Below are positions 49,595 to 59,615 of a stretch of 64,000 bases of DNA, one piece after another. Source of the DNA: an uncultured Massilia sp. (GTDB lineage: Bacteria > Pseudomonadota > Gammaproteobacteria > Burkholderiales > Burkholderiaceae_D); contig CAJYQM010000487.1 in NCBI GenBank assembly GCA_913777025.1, forward strand, positions 1 through 64,000, in the 5' to 3' direction. Each line of letters opens with the position of its first letter. Position 1 is the first letter of the stretch. The translations under genes and the position numbers were made by a program. The notes beneath the pieces were generated by a model. That model searched no databases and was not told the origin of the DNA. It saw nothing but the letters and a program-made list of their open reading frames with translations.

Positions 49595-50530
49595 CTAATC
49601 GCTGCTCATTGCCTGTCTTTGACGCTCCATGAACTCCTGCAGCGTATCGATCCCGCGCAGTTGCAGGATGGTGTTGCGCACCGCGGCCTCGAGCAGCACC
49701 GCGATGTTGCGGCCGGCCGCCACCGGGATCACGACCTTGCGGATCGGCAGTCCGAGCACATCCTCGGTCGGGAAGTGGAAAGGCAGGCGTTCGACTTCCT
49801 CGTCCAGCGCGCCGCGCTTGACCAGGTGCACGATCAATTTCAGCCGCATCTTGCGGCGAACGGCGGTCTCGCCGAAGATCGCCTTGATGTCGAGCAAGCC
49901 CAGGCCGCGCACTTCGAGCAGGTTCTGCAGCAGCGGCGGGCAGCGGCCCTCGATCATGTTCGGCGCGATGCGCGAGAATTCGACGGCATCGTCGGCCACC
50001 AGGCCGTGCGAACGCGAAATCAGTTCGAGGCCCAGTTCGCTCTTGCCCAGGCCCGAATCGCCGGTGATCAAGACCCCCACGCCCAGCACGTCCATGAACA
50101 CGCCATGCATGATCACGCGCTGCGCCAGTTTCTTGGATAAATAGACGCGCAGGAAGTCGATCACCTGCGCCGCCGGCAATGGCGTCGAGAACAGCGGGAT
50201 GTTCTGCTCGTCGCAGATGGCGAGGATGTCGGGCGGCGTGTCCAGGCCCTGCGCGATGATCAGGGCCGGCGGGCCACCCCCGATCAGTTCGCCGATCACG
50301 TGGCTGCGCGAGCCCGATTTGAGGCGCTGGTAGTAATTCAGTTCCTGGTGCCCGAACACCTGGATGCGGCCCGGGTGGATCAGGTTCAGGTGGCCGACCT
50401 GGTCGGCGGCCGAGACCGCGTCGCCCGAGATCAGGCGCTCGCCGCCGGGGAAGCCCGCGAACCAGCCGAGTTGCAGGCTGTCGCGGTTGTCGTCGTACAG
50501 CCTCTGGATGGTCAGCGGGGTCTGCAGCAT
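49595..50530 (-). CDS. hprK: HPr kinase/phosphorylase HprK
   Basis: HprK phosphorylates and dephosphorylates HPr at its regulatory Ser. The 311-residue protein has Walker [16 protein letters not shown] (about 157-171), the signature [15 protein letters not shown], and the catalytic His region [15 protein letters not shown]. In betaproteobacteria it belongs to a regulatory, not sugar-transporting, PTS. Four bp separate it from ptsN. Confidence 0.95.
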   Translation of the reverse strand: MLQTPLTIQRLYDDNRDSLQLGWFAGFPGGERLISGDAVSAADQVGHLNLIHPGRIQVFGHQELNYYQRLKSGSRSHVIGELIGGGPPALIIAQGLDTPPDILAICDEQNIPLFSTPLPAAQVIDFLRVYLSKKLAQRVIMHGVFMDVLGVGVLITGDSGLGKSELGLELISRSHGLVADDAVEFSRIAPNMIEGRCPPLLQNLLEVRGLGLLDIKAIFGETAVRRKMRLKLIVHLVKRGALDEEVERLPFHFPTEDVLGLPIRKVVIPVAAGRNIAVLLEAAVRNTILQLRGIDTLQEFMERQRQAMSSD

Positions 50531-50534
50531 GGCA

Positions 50535-51017
50535 TCAGCCCAGCGCCTGCAGACTCGGCTGCCAGTTGATGATGCGCTCGTGCACCGATTTCGGATCCGG
50601 ATCGGTGGCCAGCGCCGTGCGGATCGCCTCGTCGGAAAACAGCTCGGCGATCTCGGACAGGATCTCGAGGTGCTGCTGGGTCACGTGGTCGGGAATCAGG
50701 AGGAAGAACAGCAGCTTGACCGGTTCGCCGTCCGGGGATTCGAACGGGATCGGTTCGACCAGGCGCACGAAGGCCGCCAGCGGCGACTTCAGGCTCTTGC
50801 TGCCCTTGATGCGCCCGTGCGGAACGGCGACGCCATGGCCCAGGCCCGTCGAGCCCAGGCGCTCGCGCGCGAACAGGTTGTCCGACACGGTCGAGCGGGC
50901 GATGCCGCAATTGTTTTCGAAAATCAAACCAGCCTGTTCAAAGGCGCGTTTCTTGCTCGAAACTTCCAGGTCGAGCTGGACATTGTCGAGCGAGAGGATT
51001 TTGCTTAAGTTAGTCAT
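50535..51017 (-). CDS. ptsN: PTS IIA-like nitrogen-regulatory protein PtsN
   Basis: A 160-residue EIIA-Ntr protein that takes phosphate from NPr/HPr and signals nitrogen and potassium status. The phosphorylated His is H67 in [30 protein letters not shown] completes the family pattern. It is first in the ptsN-hprK-rapZ operon with a good promoter upstream. In related bacteria this gene directly follows hpf; here the whole cluster is reversed and displaced. Confidence 0.95.
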   Translation of the reverse strand: MTNLSKILSLDNVQLDLEVSSKKRAFEQAGLIFENNCGIARSTVSDNLFARERLGSTGLGHGVAVPHGRIKGSKSLKSPLAAFVRLVEPIPFESPDGEPVKLLFFLLIPDHVTQQHLEILSEIAELFSDEAIRTALATDPDPKSVHERIINWQPSLQALG

Positions 51018-51363
51018 GACACGCTTCGATATTGCGGTGCACCACCGGTGCTTGCGAGCGGGAATTATAGGCCTGTTTCATGGCCGTGTAATACGTTTTC
51101 GCATCGCTCGATCCGGGTGCCGACACAGGGTTTGTAAGCAACCTAAGGCCGTGCGCAATTTCCTAGACAAAATATGAGATTTCGCGCACGAAATACTGCT
51201 GCCGGGGCGTCCACGCCGATTTTTGTGGCTTTGCCGACGCATTCTTGCAAGATGCGCGGTGCGCCGCCGGGTGGCTGGAGCGGCCGCAAAAAACCGCTCC
51301 TTGTCGCTGGAATCGGACACTAGATGGTGTCGATTCCATCAATTTCATCGGCCCAGTGACAGT
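51018..51363. other. Intergenic region between ptsN and queF
   Basis: 346 bp with no convincing gene. It holds the ptsN promoter. An inverted repeat, GTGCGC/GCGCAC around 51150-51192, could form a loose hairpin. Short frames here lack ribosome-binding sites and family features. Confidence 0.6.
51064..51092 (-). promoter_or_regulatory. Sigma-70 promoter of ptsN-hprK-rapZ
   Basis: Reading toward ptsN: ATTACA (51092-51087; four of six), 17-bp spacer, perfect TATAAT (51069-51064). Transcription would start about 40 bases before the ptsN ATG. Confidence 0.7.
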
Positions 51364-52194
51364 TTATTGACGGGCGGTGCGCAGGTTTGGCGGTTTGCCG
51401 GTGCTGAAATTGGCGCGCCAGGGGTTGATGTCGAGGCCGCCGCGGCGCGTGTAACGCGCGTAGACGGCCAGCTTGTTCGGCTTGCACTGACGCAGGATGT
51501 CCGTGAAGATGCGCTCAACACATTGCTCGTGGAATTCGTTGTGTTCGCGGAAGCCGATCAGGTAGCGCAACAGGCTTTCCTGGTCGATCTGCGGGCCGGC
51601 GTAATGGATCTGCACGCTGCCCCAGTCGGGCTGGCCGGTGACCAGGCAGTTCGACTTCAGCAGGTGCGACACCAGGGTTTCCTCGACCGCCGCTTCTTCG
51701 AAGTTGGCTTTGAGCAGTTCCGGTGCCGGGCTGTAGCTGTCGACCTCGATGTCGAGGCGGTCCAGCAGCAAACCGTCGAGTTCGCCCATCTTGAGCTTGC
51801 CGAAGTCTTCCGCAGGCGTCAGCGTGATGTGCACCGGGGCGCCGAAGGCATTCGACAAGTCGTCGCGCAACAGCGTCAGCAGGGCGTCGCTGTTGGCCAG
51901 GCGGGTCTGGTTGAAGGAGTTCAGGTAGAGCTTGAACGATTTCGACTCGACGATGTTCGGCGAGTCCGCCGGCGCGCTGACGGTCGCGATCGCCACCTGC
52001 GGCTTGCCGCGCAGGTTCAGCCACGACAGTTCGTAGGCATTCCAGATGTCGACGCCGAAGAAGGGCAGCGTGCCCGTCAGGCCGAGCTCGTCGCGCTTTT
52101 GCTGGCGCGGGATGGGAAACAGCAGCTCGGGGGCGTACTGGGTCTGGTAGGCCGAAGACTTGCCGAGCGGCGATTGATCGGGGGTATTGGTCAT
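51364..52194 (-). CDS. queF: NADPH-dependent 7-cyano-7-deazaguanine reductase QueF
   Basis: QueF reduces preQ0 to preQ1 for queuosine in tRNA. This is the long, tandem T-fold form (276 residues). The catalytic Cys and Asp are in [13 protein letters not shown]; the NADPH-binding motif is [16 protein letters not shown] (QueF motif E-S-K-S/L-K-x-Y). The ATG ([10 protein letters not shown]) was chosen because upstream residues in the frame are unlike the family. It follows ilvA on the same strand; no preQ1 riboswitch was recognised in the 150-bp gap. Confidence 0.95.
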   Translation of the reverse strand: MTNTPDQSPLGKSSAYQTQYAPELLFPIPRQQKRDELGLTGTLPFFGVDIWNAYELSWLNLRGKPQVAIATVSAPADSPNIVESKSFKLYLNSFNQTRLANSDALLTLLRDDLSNAFGAPVHITLTPAEDFGKLKMGELDGLLLDRLDIEVDSYSPAPELLKANFEEAAVEETLVSHLLKSNCLVTGQPDWGSVQIHYAGPQIDQESLLRYLIGFREHNEFHEQCVERIFTDILRQCKPNKLAVYARYTRRGGLDINPWRANFSTGKPPNLRTARQ

Positions 52195-52313
52195 GGTGTT
52201 ATCTCGATATGCCGGCGGGGTCAGGATGCCGTACCGGCGGCGGCAAAGCCCCGTATCGTACACCTTTCCGGATTCGGCCGCGCGTTCTGTCTGCTTGATT
52301 TGCCGATGGGCTC

Positions 52314-52334
52314 GGTGGGCACCCCGTGCCCACC
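52314..52334. repeat. Perfect 9-bp hairpin downstream of ilvA
   Basis: GGTGGGCAC-CCC-GTGCCCACC, 10 bp beyond the ilvA stop. There is no T tract, so a terminator is uncertain; a REP-like unit is the alternative. Confidence 0.65.
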
Positions 52335-52344
52335 AACGCGTGCG

Positions 52345-53877
52345 TTACAGGAACAGCTTGTAGACCGGATTCGCGCTCTCGTCCCAGTAACGATAGCCCA
52401 GCGTCGCCAGGAATTGCCGGAACTCATCCATCTCCCCGGCCGGCACTTGCAGCCCGACCAGGATGCGTCCCACATCGCCGCCCTGGTTGCGGTAGTGAAA
52501 CAGCGAGATATTCCAATTCGGCGCCATGCTGTCCAGGAAACGCATCAGCGCTCCGGGGCGTTCCGGGAACTCGAAGCGGTACAGCAACTCGTCATGCGCC
52601 AGCGGGCTCTTGCCGCCGACCAGGTGGCGCACGTGCTGCTTGGCCAGTTCGTCGTGCGTCAAATCGAGGGTGCGGAAACCGTGCTCCTCAAAGGTGCGTC
52701 CGACCACGCTCGATTCGCTGCGCCCGCCCACCTGCACGCCCACGAACACGTGGGCCTCGCGCTCGTCGCTGATGCGGTAGATGAATTCGGTGACGTTGCG
52801 CGGGCCGACCAAGCCGCAGAAGCGCTTGAAACTGCCGCGCTGCTCGGGAATGGTGACCGCGAACACGGCTTCGCGCGCTTCGCCCACCTCGGCGCGTTCG
52901 GCCACAAAGCGCAGGCGGTCGAAATTCATGTTGGCGCCGCAGGCGACGGCGACCAGGGTCTCGTTCTTCACGGGCTGGCGCGCCATCTGCGAGCGTTCGA
53001 CATAGGCCTTGGCGCCTGCCACGGCCAGCGCGCCGGCTGGTTCCAGGATGCTGCGCGTGTCCTGGAACACGTCCTGGATCGCGGCGCAGATGGCATCGGT
53101 GTCGACGATGATCACCTCGTCGACGACTTCCTTCGCGATGCGGAAGGTCTCTTCGCCCACCAGGCGCACCGCGGTGCCGTCGGAGAACAGGCCGACGTCC
53201 GGCAGCGTCACGCGCTGGCCGGCCTTCAGGCTCTTGGCCATCGCATCCGAATCGATGGTCTGCACGCCGATGATCTTGATGTCCGGCCGCACGGCCTTGA
53301 CGTAGGCGCCGATGCCGCTCACCAGCCCGCCGCCGCCGATCGCGACGAAGATCGCGTGGATCGGGCCGGCATGCTGGCGCAGGATCTCCATGCCGATCGT
53401 GCCCTGGCCGGCGATCACGTCGGGATCGTCGAAGGGGTGCACGAAGGTCAGCTTCTGTTCGCGCTCGAGCAGCAGGGCGTGGTTGTAGGCGTCGGTGTAG
53501 GAATCGCCATGCAGGACGATCTCGACGTTGGCGCCGCCGCGGGACTTGACCGCGTTGATCTTGACCGGCGGCGTGGTGGTCGGCATCACGATCAGCGCGC
53601 GGCAGCCAAGGCGGCTGGCCGACAGCGCGACACCCTGCGCATGGTTGCCGGCGGAGGCGCAGATCACGCCGCGTTTCAGCTGTTCCGCCGACAGGTGCGC
53701 CATCTTGTTGTAGGCGCCGCGCAGTTTGAACGAGAACACGCTCTGCATGTCCTCGCGCTTGAAATAGATGCGGTTGCCCATGCGCTGCGACAGCGTCGGT
53801 GCCAGTTCGAGCGGGGTTTCTTCGGCCACGTCGTAGACGCGCGCGGTCAGGATTTTCTTGAGATAGTCGTTGGTCAT
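52345..53877 (-). CDS. ilvA: Threonine ammonia-lyase, biosynthetic (IlvA)
   Basis: IlvA deaminates threonine to 2-oxobutanoate, the first step to isoleucine. PLP is bound at K51 in SVFSFKLRGAYNKM; the phosphate-binding glycine loop is VAIGGGGLVSGIGA. The C-terminal third carries two ACT-like domains (around 335-410 and 425-505) that in the E. coli enzyme sense isoleucine and valine. 510 residues equals the biosynthetic, feedback-regulated type rather than the short catabolic TdcB. Confidence 0.96.
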   Translation of the reverse strand: MTNDYLKKILTARVYDVAEETPLELAPTLSQRMGNRIYFKREDMQSVFSFKLRGAYNKMAHLSAEQLKRGVICASAGNHAQGVALSASRLGCRALIVMPTTTPPVKINAVKSRGGANVEIVLHGDSYTDAYNHALLLEREQKLTFVHPFDDPDVIAGQGTIGMEILRQHAGPIHAIFVAIGGGGLVSGIGAYVKAVRPDIKIIGVQTIDSDAMAKSLKAGQRVTLPDVGLFSDGTAVRLVGEETFRIAKEVVDEVIIVDTDAICAAIQDVFQDTRSILEPAGALAVAGAKAYVERSQMARQPVKNETLVAVACGANMNFDRLRFVAERAEVGEAREAVFAVTIPEQRGSFKRFCGLVGPRNVTEFIYRISDEREAHVFVGVQVGGRSESSVVGRTFEEHGFRTLDLTHDELAKQHVRHLVGGKSPLAHDELLYRFEFPERPGALMRFLDSMAPNWNISLFHYRNQGGDVGRILVGLQVPAGEMDEFRQFLATLGYRYWDESANPVYKLFL

Positions 53878-53989
53878 GGCGGATGGTTTCGTTACTGAGT
53901 TCCGGGCGACTGGGACTGTCCTGCAGGGTGGATAACCGAGACTTGTGCAGTACGGCGGCGGGCGCGGGGGTAGGGCGCGGCCAACCGTG

Positions 53990-54019
53990 TCGATACGATA
54001 AGGTTCGCCTCATTATAAT
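53990..54019 (+). promoter_or_regulatory. Sigma-70 promoter of the YqaA-like gene
   Basis: TCGATA (53990-53995, four of six) and a perfect TATAAT (54014-54019) with 18-bp spacing. An in-frame ATG overlaps the -10 box, which shows that translation must start further on. Confidence 0.6.
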
Positions 54020-54059
54020 GGACGCGTCCGGCCCCGCCTCCATTTCCTATCGACTATCG

Positions 54060-54563
54060 ATGATCGAATCCGCCGTCCTCTGGCTGCTCAAAATCCTTGC
54101 CGCTCCCAGCGTCGGCCTGACGTCGGTATTCCTGATCAGTTTCGTCTCCGCGACCCTGCTGCCGCTCGGCTCCGAGCCGGCCGTGTTCGCGGTCGTGAAA
54201 GCCAACCCGGCGATGTTCTGGCCGGCCGTGCTGGTGGCCACCCTCGGCAACACGCTGGGCGGCATCGTCGACTACTTCATCGGCTACCGCGCCAAGGTCG
54301 CCTTTGCCAAGGAGCGCAAGTCGCGCTGGTTCCACTGGCTCGCCAAATACGGCGCCAAGACCATGCTGCTGTCCTGGGTGCCGGGCATCGGCGATCCGCT
54401 GTGCACGCTGGCCGGCTGGCTGCACCTGCCGTTCTGGCCGAGCGTGGCGTATATGGCCATCGGCAAGTTCGGGCGCTATATCTTCATGACGGCGACCTTG
54501 CTGTATGTGCCGGATGGGTGGTGGAAGTGGCTTGGGGACATGAGCAGCCGTTTGATCGGCTGA
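54060..54563 (+). CDS. YqaA/DedA-like inner-membrane protein
   Basis: A 167-residue membrane protein of the SNARE-associated/DedA fold, YqaA branch. Hydrophobic spans include SVGLTSVFLISFVSATLLPL, FWPAVLVATLGNTLGGIVDY and WPSVAYMAIGKFGRYIFMTA. A conserved G-x-x-x-D-Y and the LLSWVPGIGDPLCTLAGW re-entrant segment match. DedA proteins flip or transport lipids; the YqaA role is unproven. Earlier in-frame ATGs precede or overlap the -10 box. Confidence 0.87.
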   Translation: MIESAVLWLLKILAAPSVGLTSVFLISFVSATLLPLGSEPAVFAVVKANPAMFWPAVLVATLGNTLGGIVDYFIGYRAKVAFAKERKSRWFHWLAKYGAKTMLLSWVPGIGDPLCTLAGWLHLPFWPSVAYMAIGKFGRYIFMTATLLYVPDGWWKWLGDMSSRLIG

Positions 54564-54569
54564 CAGGAC

Positions 54570-54587
54570 AGCCCCGCGAGCGGGGCT
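54570..54587. repeat. Perfect 8-bp GC hairpin between convergent genes
   Basis: AGCCCCGC-GA-GCGGGGCT between the YqaA-like and PEP-CTERM genes. A T run is absent on both strands, so it may act as a weak bidirectional terminator or mRNA end stabiliser. Confidence 0.6.
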
Positions 54588-54609
54588 GGGCAGGCTGCGT
54601 ATGATGCGA

Positions 54610-55236
54610 TTATTTGCTGCCGCGTGCACGGCGGCGGCGCGCAACGCCGAGGCCGGCGGCGCCGAGACCCAGCAGCGCCAGCGAAGCAGGCTCGGGAACG
54701 TCGTTCGTTTCCAGCGCGATGTTCATGAATACGAAGTTTTCGTCGTTGTAGTCGAAGTCGGTGCCGTGGGCGCGGTCCAGGTCTTCGAAGCCGATCGCGA
54801 TGCCTGCCGGGATCAGGGCGTCGCCGCTGTAGATCGAGGAGTAGATATGCTGGGTGAGGTCGGCATTCTGGGTCGGATCGGTGGACCAGGTCGGAATCGT
54901 CGAGCCGTCGTAGGTGTCCGTGGTCACCAGCTGGAAGGTCAGGACGGAGCCGGCCTGCACCACGCCGAAATCGAGCATGTCGCCGTAGGCCGAGGTGTGA
55001 TTGCCCAGTCCGTAGACGTCGGTCGGCCGGTTATTGACCAGTAAGGTGATCATGTTGGTATTGGCGGCATCGGAACCGGCAAAATACGCCACCACCTTAC
55101 CGGTTGTCGCCGCCGTAAAACTGTAGACAACCGGGTTCGGCGTGCCCGGATTCGAATACGAAGCCGGCACCGCATGTGCGGCGCTCATGGACGCAAATGC
55201 CAGGCCCAGCGCGAGGATGGTACGAATTTTTTTCAT
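54610..55236 (-). CDS. Exported PEP-CTERM sorting-signal protein
   Basis: A 208-residue secreted protein. Signal peptide KKIRTILALGLAFASMSAAH; the C-terminus has the sorting signal VPEPASLALLGLGAAGLG (from about 180), then the Arg-rich tail VARRRRARGSK. This tripartite tail is cut by exosortase in exopolysaccharide-producing Proteobacteria. The middle is beta-rich and has GFEDLDRAHGTDFDYND, a DUF4114-like acidic motif that may bind calcium. No exosortase or polysaccharide genes lie in the window. Its promoter is sigma-54 type. Confidence 0.92.
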   Translation of the reverse strand: MKKIRTILALGLAFASMSAAHAVPASYSNPGTPNPVVYSFTAATTGKVVAYFAGSDAANTNMITLLVNNRPTDVYGLGNHTSAYGDMLDFGVVQAGSVLTFQLVTTDTYDGSTIPTWSTDPTQNADLTQHIYSSIYSGDALIPAGIAIGFEDLDRAHGTDFDYNDENFVFMNIALETNDVPEPASLALLGLGAAGLGVARRRRARGSK

Positions 55237-55269
55237 GACATTCCCTTATGTAAATTGGAATCAACAACG

Positions 55270-55285
55270 AGCAACTATTGTGCCA
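55270..55285 (-). promoter_or_regulatory. Sigma-54 (-24/-12) promoter of the PEP-CTERM gene
   Basis: Reading toward the gene: TGGCAC-AATAG-TTGCT, which fits the RpoN consensus at every strongly conserved base, with correct spacing. Transcription would start around 55258, about 22 bases before the ATG. Confidence 0.8.
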
Positions 55286-55616
55286 TCAGGAATTTATTGC
55301 ATTTAAACAAAGACTTATTCTGAGATGCACAATGCTTGACGTATTTGCATGTAAAGAATTTCGACAAAAAAGACAAGAATCATGGCTGGCCTGTTGGCTT
55401 CCCGGGAACCCATCGTGGATAAGTTGCCGCCTTGTTTACGCTCCCGTGTTTTTTTCGTTAAAAATTTCTTTTAGCCAAAGTTAATTCGATCAGAATCGGC
55501 TTGCGCTGTGGTTTTCCTCTGTCCGGCCTTGACCAGGGCCGATCGATCCCCAGCGTAGTGCAGCGCAATAGGCTAGAATGGATGTCCTACGCGTCAGTTC
55601 GTCAGCCGATTTCCCC
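55286..55616. other. AT-rich regulatory region upstream of the sigma-54 promoter
   Basis: About 330 bp without a gene, clearly richer in A and T than the surroundings. Two near-identical sites TTGCATTTAAA (55297-55307) and TTGCATGTAAA (55345-55355) lie 48 bp apart and could be enhancer sites for an RpoN-dependent activator. On the plus side, TAGAAT (55574-55579) may be the -10 box of the following flavoprotein gene. Confidence 0.45.
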
Positions 55617-58600
55617 ATGAACGCTCCTGCTAATATCCACGCCCTGCTCGAAGAAAACGCGCCGGCCCGCCTGCGTGAAATCCCCTATAACTACACCTCG
55701 TTTTCCGATCGCGAGATCGTGATCCGGCTGCTGGGCGCTTCTTCCTGGGAGCTGCTCGACCAGTTACGCGGTGCCCGCCAGACCGGCCGCTCCGCGCGCA
55801 TGCTGTACGAGGTGCTGGGGGATATCTGGGTGGTACGCCGCAATCCCTACCTGCAGGACGACATGCTGGACAACCCGAAGCGGCGCGCCAAGCTGATCGA
55901 GGCCCTGCATCACCGCCTGGCGGAAGTCGACAAGCGCCGCCTGACGATCGACGCCGGCGAGAACGCCGATCCCGCGCGCAGCGCCGCCGTCGAACAACTG
56001 CTGGCCGCCGCGCGCAAGGCGGTCGACGATTTCGGCCGTGAGTTTTCCGACATGTACGACCTGCGCAAGCGCGCCAAGGCCGTTCTCGGACGCTACACCG
56101 ACAAGCGTAACATCCGCTTCGACGGCATGCACCGCACCTCGCACGTCACCGACGCCACCGACTGGCGCGTCGAATACCCGTTCCTGGTCCTGATGCCGGA
56201 CAGCGAAGACGAGATGGCCGGCCTGGTCAAGGGCTGCATCGAACTCGGGCTGACCATCATCCCGCGCGGCGGCGGCACCGGCTACACGGGCGGGGCGATT
56301 CCATTGACGCCCATGTCGGCGGTGATCAACACCGAAAAACTCATCCACATGAGCGAGGTCGAGCTGACCCGCCTGCCGGGCGTGGAGCGCGACTACGCGA
56401 CCATTTACACCGGTGCAGGCGTGGTGACCCAGCGCGTCTCGCAGGCCGCGGAAAAGGCCGGCTACGTGTTCGCGGTCGACCCGACCTCGGCGCACGCGTC
56501 CTGCGTCGGCGGCAACATCGCGATGAACGCGGGCGGCAAGAAGGCCGTCCTGTGGGGCACTGCGCTGGACAACCTGGCCTCGTGGCGCATGGTCGACCCG
56601 AACGGCGACTGGCTCGACGTCACGCGCGTCGACCACAACCTGGGCAAGATCCACGACGCCCCCGTCGCGACCTTCAAGCTGGAATGGACGCACCCGTCGG
56701 AAAAGGGCGCACCGAAGGGCGAGCCCTTCCGCACCGAGACCCTGTCGATCGAAGGCCGCCGCTTCCGCAAGGAGGGACTCGGCAAGGACGTCACCGACAA
56801 GTTCCTGGCCGGCCTGCCGGGCGTGCAGAAAGAGGGCACCGACGGCTTGATCACCTCGGGTCGCTGGATCCTGCACAAGATGCCGAAGTTCACGCGCACC
56901 GTGGCGCTGGAATTCTTCGGCCAGGCGCGCGACGCGATCCCGTCGATCGTCGAGATCAAGAATTACCTGGACAGCCTGCCCAGGAGCGGCAAGCCCGAAT
57001 TCGAGAGCCTGCGCCTGGCGGGCCTGGAGCACCTGGACGAGCGCTACCTGCGCGCGGTCGGCTACGCGACGAAATCCAAGCGCGGCACGCTGCCCAAGAT
57101 GGCGCTGTTCGGCGACATCGTCGGCGACGACGAGAACGCCGTCGCGCTGGCCACTTCGGAAGTGGTGCGCCTGGCGAACACCCGCGTGGGCGAAGGCTTC
57201 ATTGCCGTCAGCCCGGAAGCGCGCAAGAAATTCTGGCTGGACCGCTCGCGCACCGCGGCGATCGCGCGCCACACCAACGCTTTTAAAATCAACGAGGACG
57301 TCGTCATCCCGCTGAACCGGATGGGCGAGTACACCGACGGCATCGAGCGCATCAACATCGAACTGTCGATCAAGAACAAGCTGCAGCTGGTCGAGGAGTT
57401 GCACGCGTACTTCACGTCCGGCCAGCTGGAAGTGACGAAGGCCGACGATGCGACCGGCGAGGGCGTCTCGAAGGAAGAGATCCTGGGCGACCGCCCGCAG
57501 CAGGCCGACGACCTGCTGGCGCGCGTGGCCTCGCGCTGGGGCTGGGTGATGGCCAACCTGGACCAGCCGCTGACGGACGTGCGTTCGAATCTGGAAGAAT
57601 ATGGCCTGGACGGCCTGCTGGCCGCGTTCGAGGAACGCGTCGCCAGGCAGCCGCAAGCCACCTTGTTCGACGTGGTGCAGGACCACACGGTGCGCGTCTC
57701 GTGGAAGAACGAGATCCGCGCGCCGCTGCGCCAGATCTTCAATGGCGCGGCGTACAAGCCGATCCTGGACGAAGCCACCGCGATCCACCAGCGCGTGCTG
57801 CGTTCGCGCGTCTTCGTCGCCCTGCACATGCACGCCGGCGACGGCAACGTGCACACCAACCTGCCGGTGAACTCGGACGATTACGCGATGCTGCAGGACG
57901 CCCACAAGGCGGTCGAGCGCATCATGAAGCTGGCCCGCTCCCTGGACGGCGTGATTTCGGGCGAGCACGGCATCGGCATCACGAAACTGGAATTCCTGAC
58001 CGACGAGGAAATCCGCGAATTCCGCGACTACAAGCTGCGCGTCGATCCGGAAGGGCGCTTCAACAAGGGCAAGCTGCTGAACACCACCGCGGTGTCGGCA
58101 GACCTGACCAACGCCTACACGCCCTCGTTCGGCCTGATGGGCCACGAGTCGCTGATCATGCAGCAGAGCGACATCGGCGAGATCGCCCACAGCATCAAGG
58201 ACTGTCTGCGCTGCGGTAAATGCAAGCCGGTGTGCACGACCCACGTGCCGCAATCGAACCTGCTGTACTCGCCGCGCGACAAGATCCTCGCGACCTCCGC
58301 GCTGATCGAAGCCTTCCTGTACGAAGAGCAGACCCGCCGCGGCGTGTCGATCCGGCACTGGGAAGAATTCGAGGACGTGTCCGACCACTGCACCGTGTGC
58401 CACAAGTGCGTGACGCCGTGCCCGGTCAACATCGACTTCGGCGACGTCTCGATGAACATGCGTAACCTGCTGCGCAAGATGGACAAGCGCAGCTTCAAGC
58501 CGGCCAACCGCGCGGCCATGTTCTTCCTGAACGCGACCGACCCCACCACCATCAACGCCACCCGCAAGGCGATGGTGGACTTCGGCTTCAAGGCCCAGCG

Positions 58601-59615
58601 TCTGGGCAACACGCTGCTGAAGGGCCTGGCGAAAGAGACGACGAAAGCGCCGCCGCCGACCACCGGCAAGCTGCCGGTGCGCGAGCAGGTGATCCACTTC
58701 GTCAACAAGAAGATGCCGGGTAACCTGCCGAAGAAGACGGCCCGCGCGCTGCTCGACATCGAGGACGACAAGGTCATCCCGATCATCCGCAACCCGAAGG
58801 TCACCAACGCCGACACCGAAGCCGTGTTCTACTTCCCCGGCTGCGGCTCCGAGCGCCTGTTCTCGCAGGTGGGTCTCGCGACCCAGGCGATGCTGTGGGA
58901 AGTCGGCGTGCAGACCGTGATGCCGCCGGGTTACCTGTGCTGCGGCTACCCGCAGCGCGGCGCCGGCCAGTTCGACAAGGCCGACAAGATGGTGACGGAT
59001 AACCGCGTGCTGTTCCACCGCATGGCGAACACGCTGAACTACCTCGACATCAAGACGGTCGTGGTCTCGTGCGGCACCTGCTACGACTCGCTGGCGGGCT
59101 ACGAGTTCGAGAAGATCTTCCCGGGCTGCCGCATCATCGACATCCACGAGTACCTGCTTGAGAAGGGCGTCAAGCTGGAAGGCGTGACCGGTACCCGCTA
59201 CATGTACCACGACCCCTGCCACACGCCGATGAAGCTGCAGGATTCGATGAAGACCGTGAACGCGCTGGTGCAGACCGTCGACAAGGTCAAGATCGAGAAG
59301 AACGACCGCTGCTGCGGCGAGTCGGGCACCTTTGCCATTTCGCGTCCGGACATCTCGACCCAGGTCCGCTTCCGCAAGGAGCAGGAAATGGAGAAGGGTG
59401 CCGATAAACTGCGCGCCGACGGCTTCGACGGCCAGGTCAAGATCCTGACCAGCTGCCCGTCCTGCCTGCAGGGCCTGTCGCGCTACAACGAAGACGCCGG
59501 CACCACCGCCGACTACATCGTGGTCGAGATCGCGCGGCACCTGCTGGGCGAGAACTGGATGCCGGACTACGTGGCCAAGGCCAACAACGGCGGTATCGAG
59601 CGGGTGCTGGTATGA
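55617..59615 (+). CDS. Giant FAD/FMN-binding oxidoreductase with Fe-S and CCG domains (DUF3683)
   Basis: A 1332-residue fusion. The N-terminus (about 1-150) is DUF3683. A PCMH-type FAD domain follows ([17 protein letters not shown], then [20 protein letters not shown]) and an FAD-oxidase C domain ([29 protein letters not shown]). Two 4Fe-4S clusters are bound by [11 protein letters not shown] and [12 protein letters not shown], and two CCG domains end the protein ([25 protein letters not shown]). This joins in one chain what are separate GlcD/GlcF-like or Dld/LldE-type subunits. Likely substrate: a 2-hydroxy acid. An upstream in-frame ATG overlaps the TAGAAT box and is rejected. Confidence 0.92.
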   Translation: MNAPANIHALLEENAPARLREIPYNYTSFSDREIVIRLLGASSWELLDQLRGARQTGRSARMLYEVLGDIWVVRRNPYLQDDMLDNPKRRAKLIEALHHRLAEVDKRRLTIDAGENADPARSAAVEQLLAAARKAVDDFGREFSDMYDLRKRAKAVLGRYTDKRNIRFDGMHRTSHVTDATDWRVEYPFLVLMPDSEDEMAGLVKGCIELGLTIIPRGGGTGYTGGAIPLTPMSAVINTEKLIHMSEVELTRLPGVERDYATIYTGAGVVTQRVSQAAEKAGYVFAVDPTSAHASCVGGNIAMNAGGKKAVLWGTALDNLASWRMVDPNGDWLDVTRVDHNLGKIHDAPVATFKLEWTHPSEKGAPKGEPFRTETLSIEGRRFRKEGLGKDVTDKFLAGLPGVQKEGTDGLITSGRWILHKMPKFTRTVALEFFGQARDAIPSIVEIKNYLDSLPRSGKPEFESLRLAGLEHLDERYLRAVGYATKSKRGTLPKMALFGDIVGDDENAVALATSEVVRLANTRVGEGFIAVSPEARKKFWLDRSRTAAIARHTNAFKINEDVVIPLNRMGEYTDGIERINIELSIKNKLQLVEELHAYFTSGQLEVTKADDATGEGVSKEEILGDRPQQADDLLARVASRWGWVMANLDQPLTDVRSNLEEYGLDGLLAAFEERVARQPQATLFDVVQDHTVRVSWKNEIRAPLRQIFNGAAYKPILDEATAIHQRVLRSRVFVALHMHAGDGNVHTNLPVNSDDYAMLQDAHKAVERIMKLARSLDGVISGEHGIGITKLEFLTDEEIREFRDYKLRVDPEGRFNKGKLLNTTAVSADLTNAYTPSFGLMGHESLIMQQSDIGEIAHSIKDCLRCGKCKPVCTTHVPQSNLLYSPRDKILATSALIEAFLYEEQTRRGVSIRHWEEFEDVSDHCTVCHKCVTPCPVNIDFGDVSMNMRNLLRKMDKRSFKPANRAAMFFLNATDPTTINATRKAMVDFGFKAQRLGNTLLKGLAKETTKAPPPTTGKLPVREQVIHFVNKKMPGNLPKKTARALLDIEDDKVIPIIRNPKVTNADTEAVFYFPGCGSERLFSQVGLATQAMLWEVGVQTVMPPGYLCCGYPQRGAGQFDKADKMVTDNRVLFHRMANTLNYLDIKTVVVSCGTCYDSLAGYEFEKIFPGCRIIDIHEYLLEKGVKLEGVTGTRYMYHDPCHTPMKLQDSMKTVNALVQTVDKVKIEKNDRCCGESGTFAISRPDISTQVRFRKEQEMEKGADKLRADGFDGQVKILTSCPSCLQGLSRYNEDAGTTADYIVVEIARHLLGENWMPDYVAKANNGGIERVLV

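Noticed and set aside
51078-51348. Small frames (61-80 codons) on the minus strand between ptsN and queF
   Set aside because: No ribosome-binding site, basic low-information composition, and overlap with the ptsN promoter region.
52195-52344. preQ1 riboswitch before queF
   Set aside because: No H-type pseudoknot or A-rich tail pattern could be recognised in the gap.
55764-59540. 1258-codon frame antisense to the giant flavoprotein
   Set aside because: No family motifs, biased Arg/His/Gln/Val composition, and the plus strand has complete cofactor motifs throughout.
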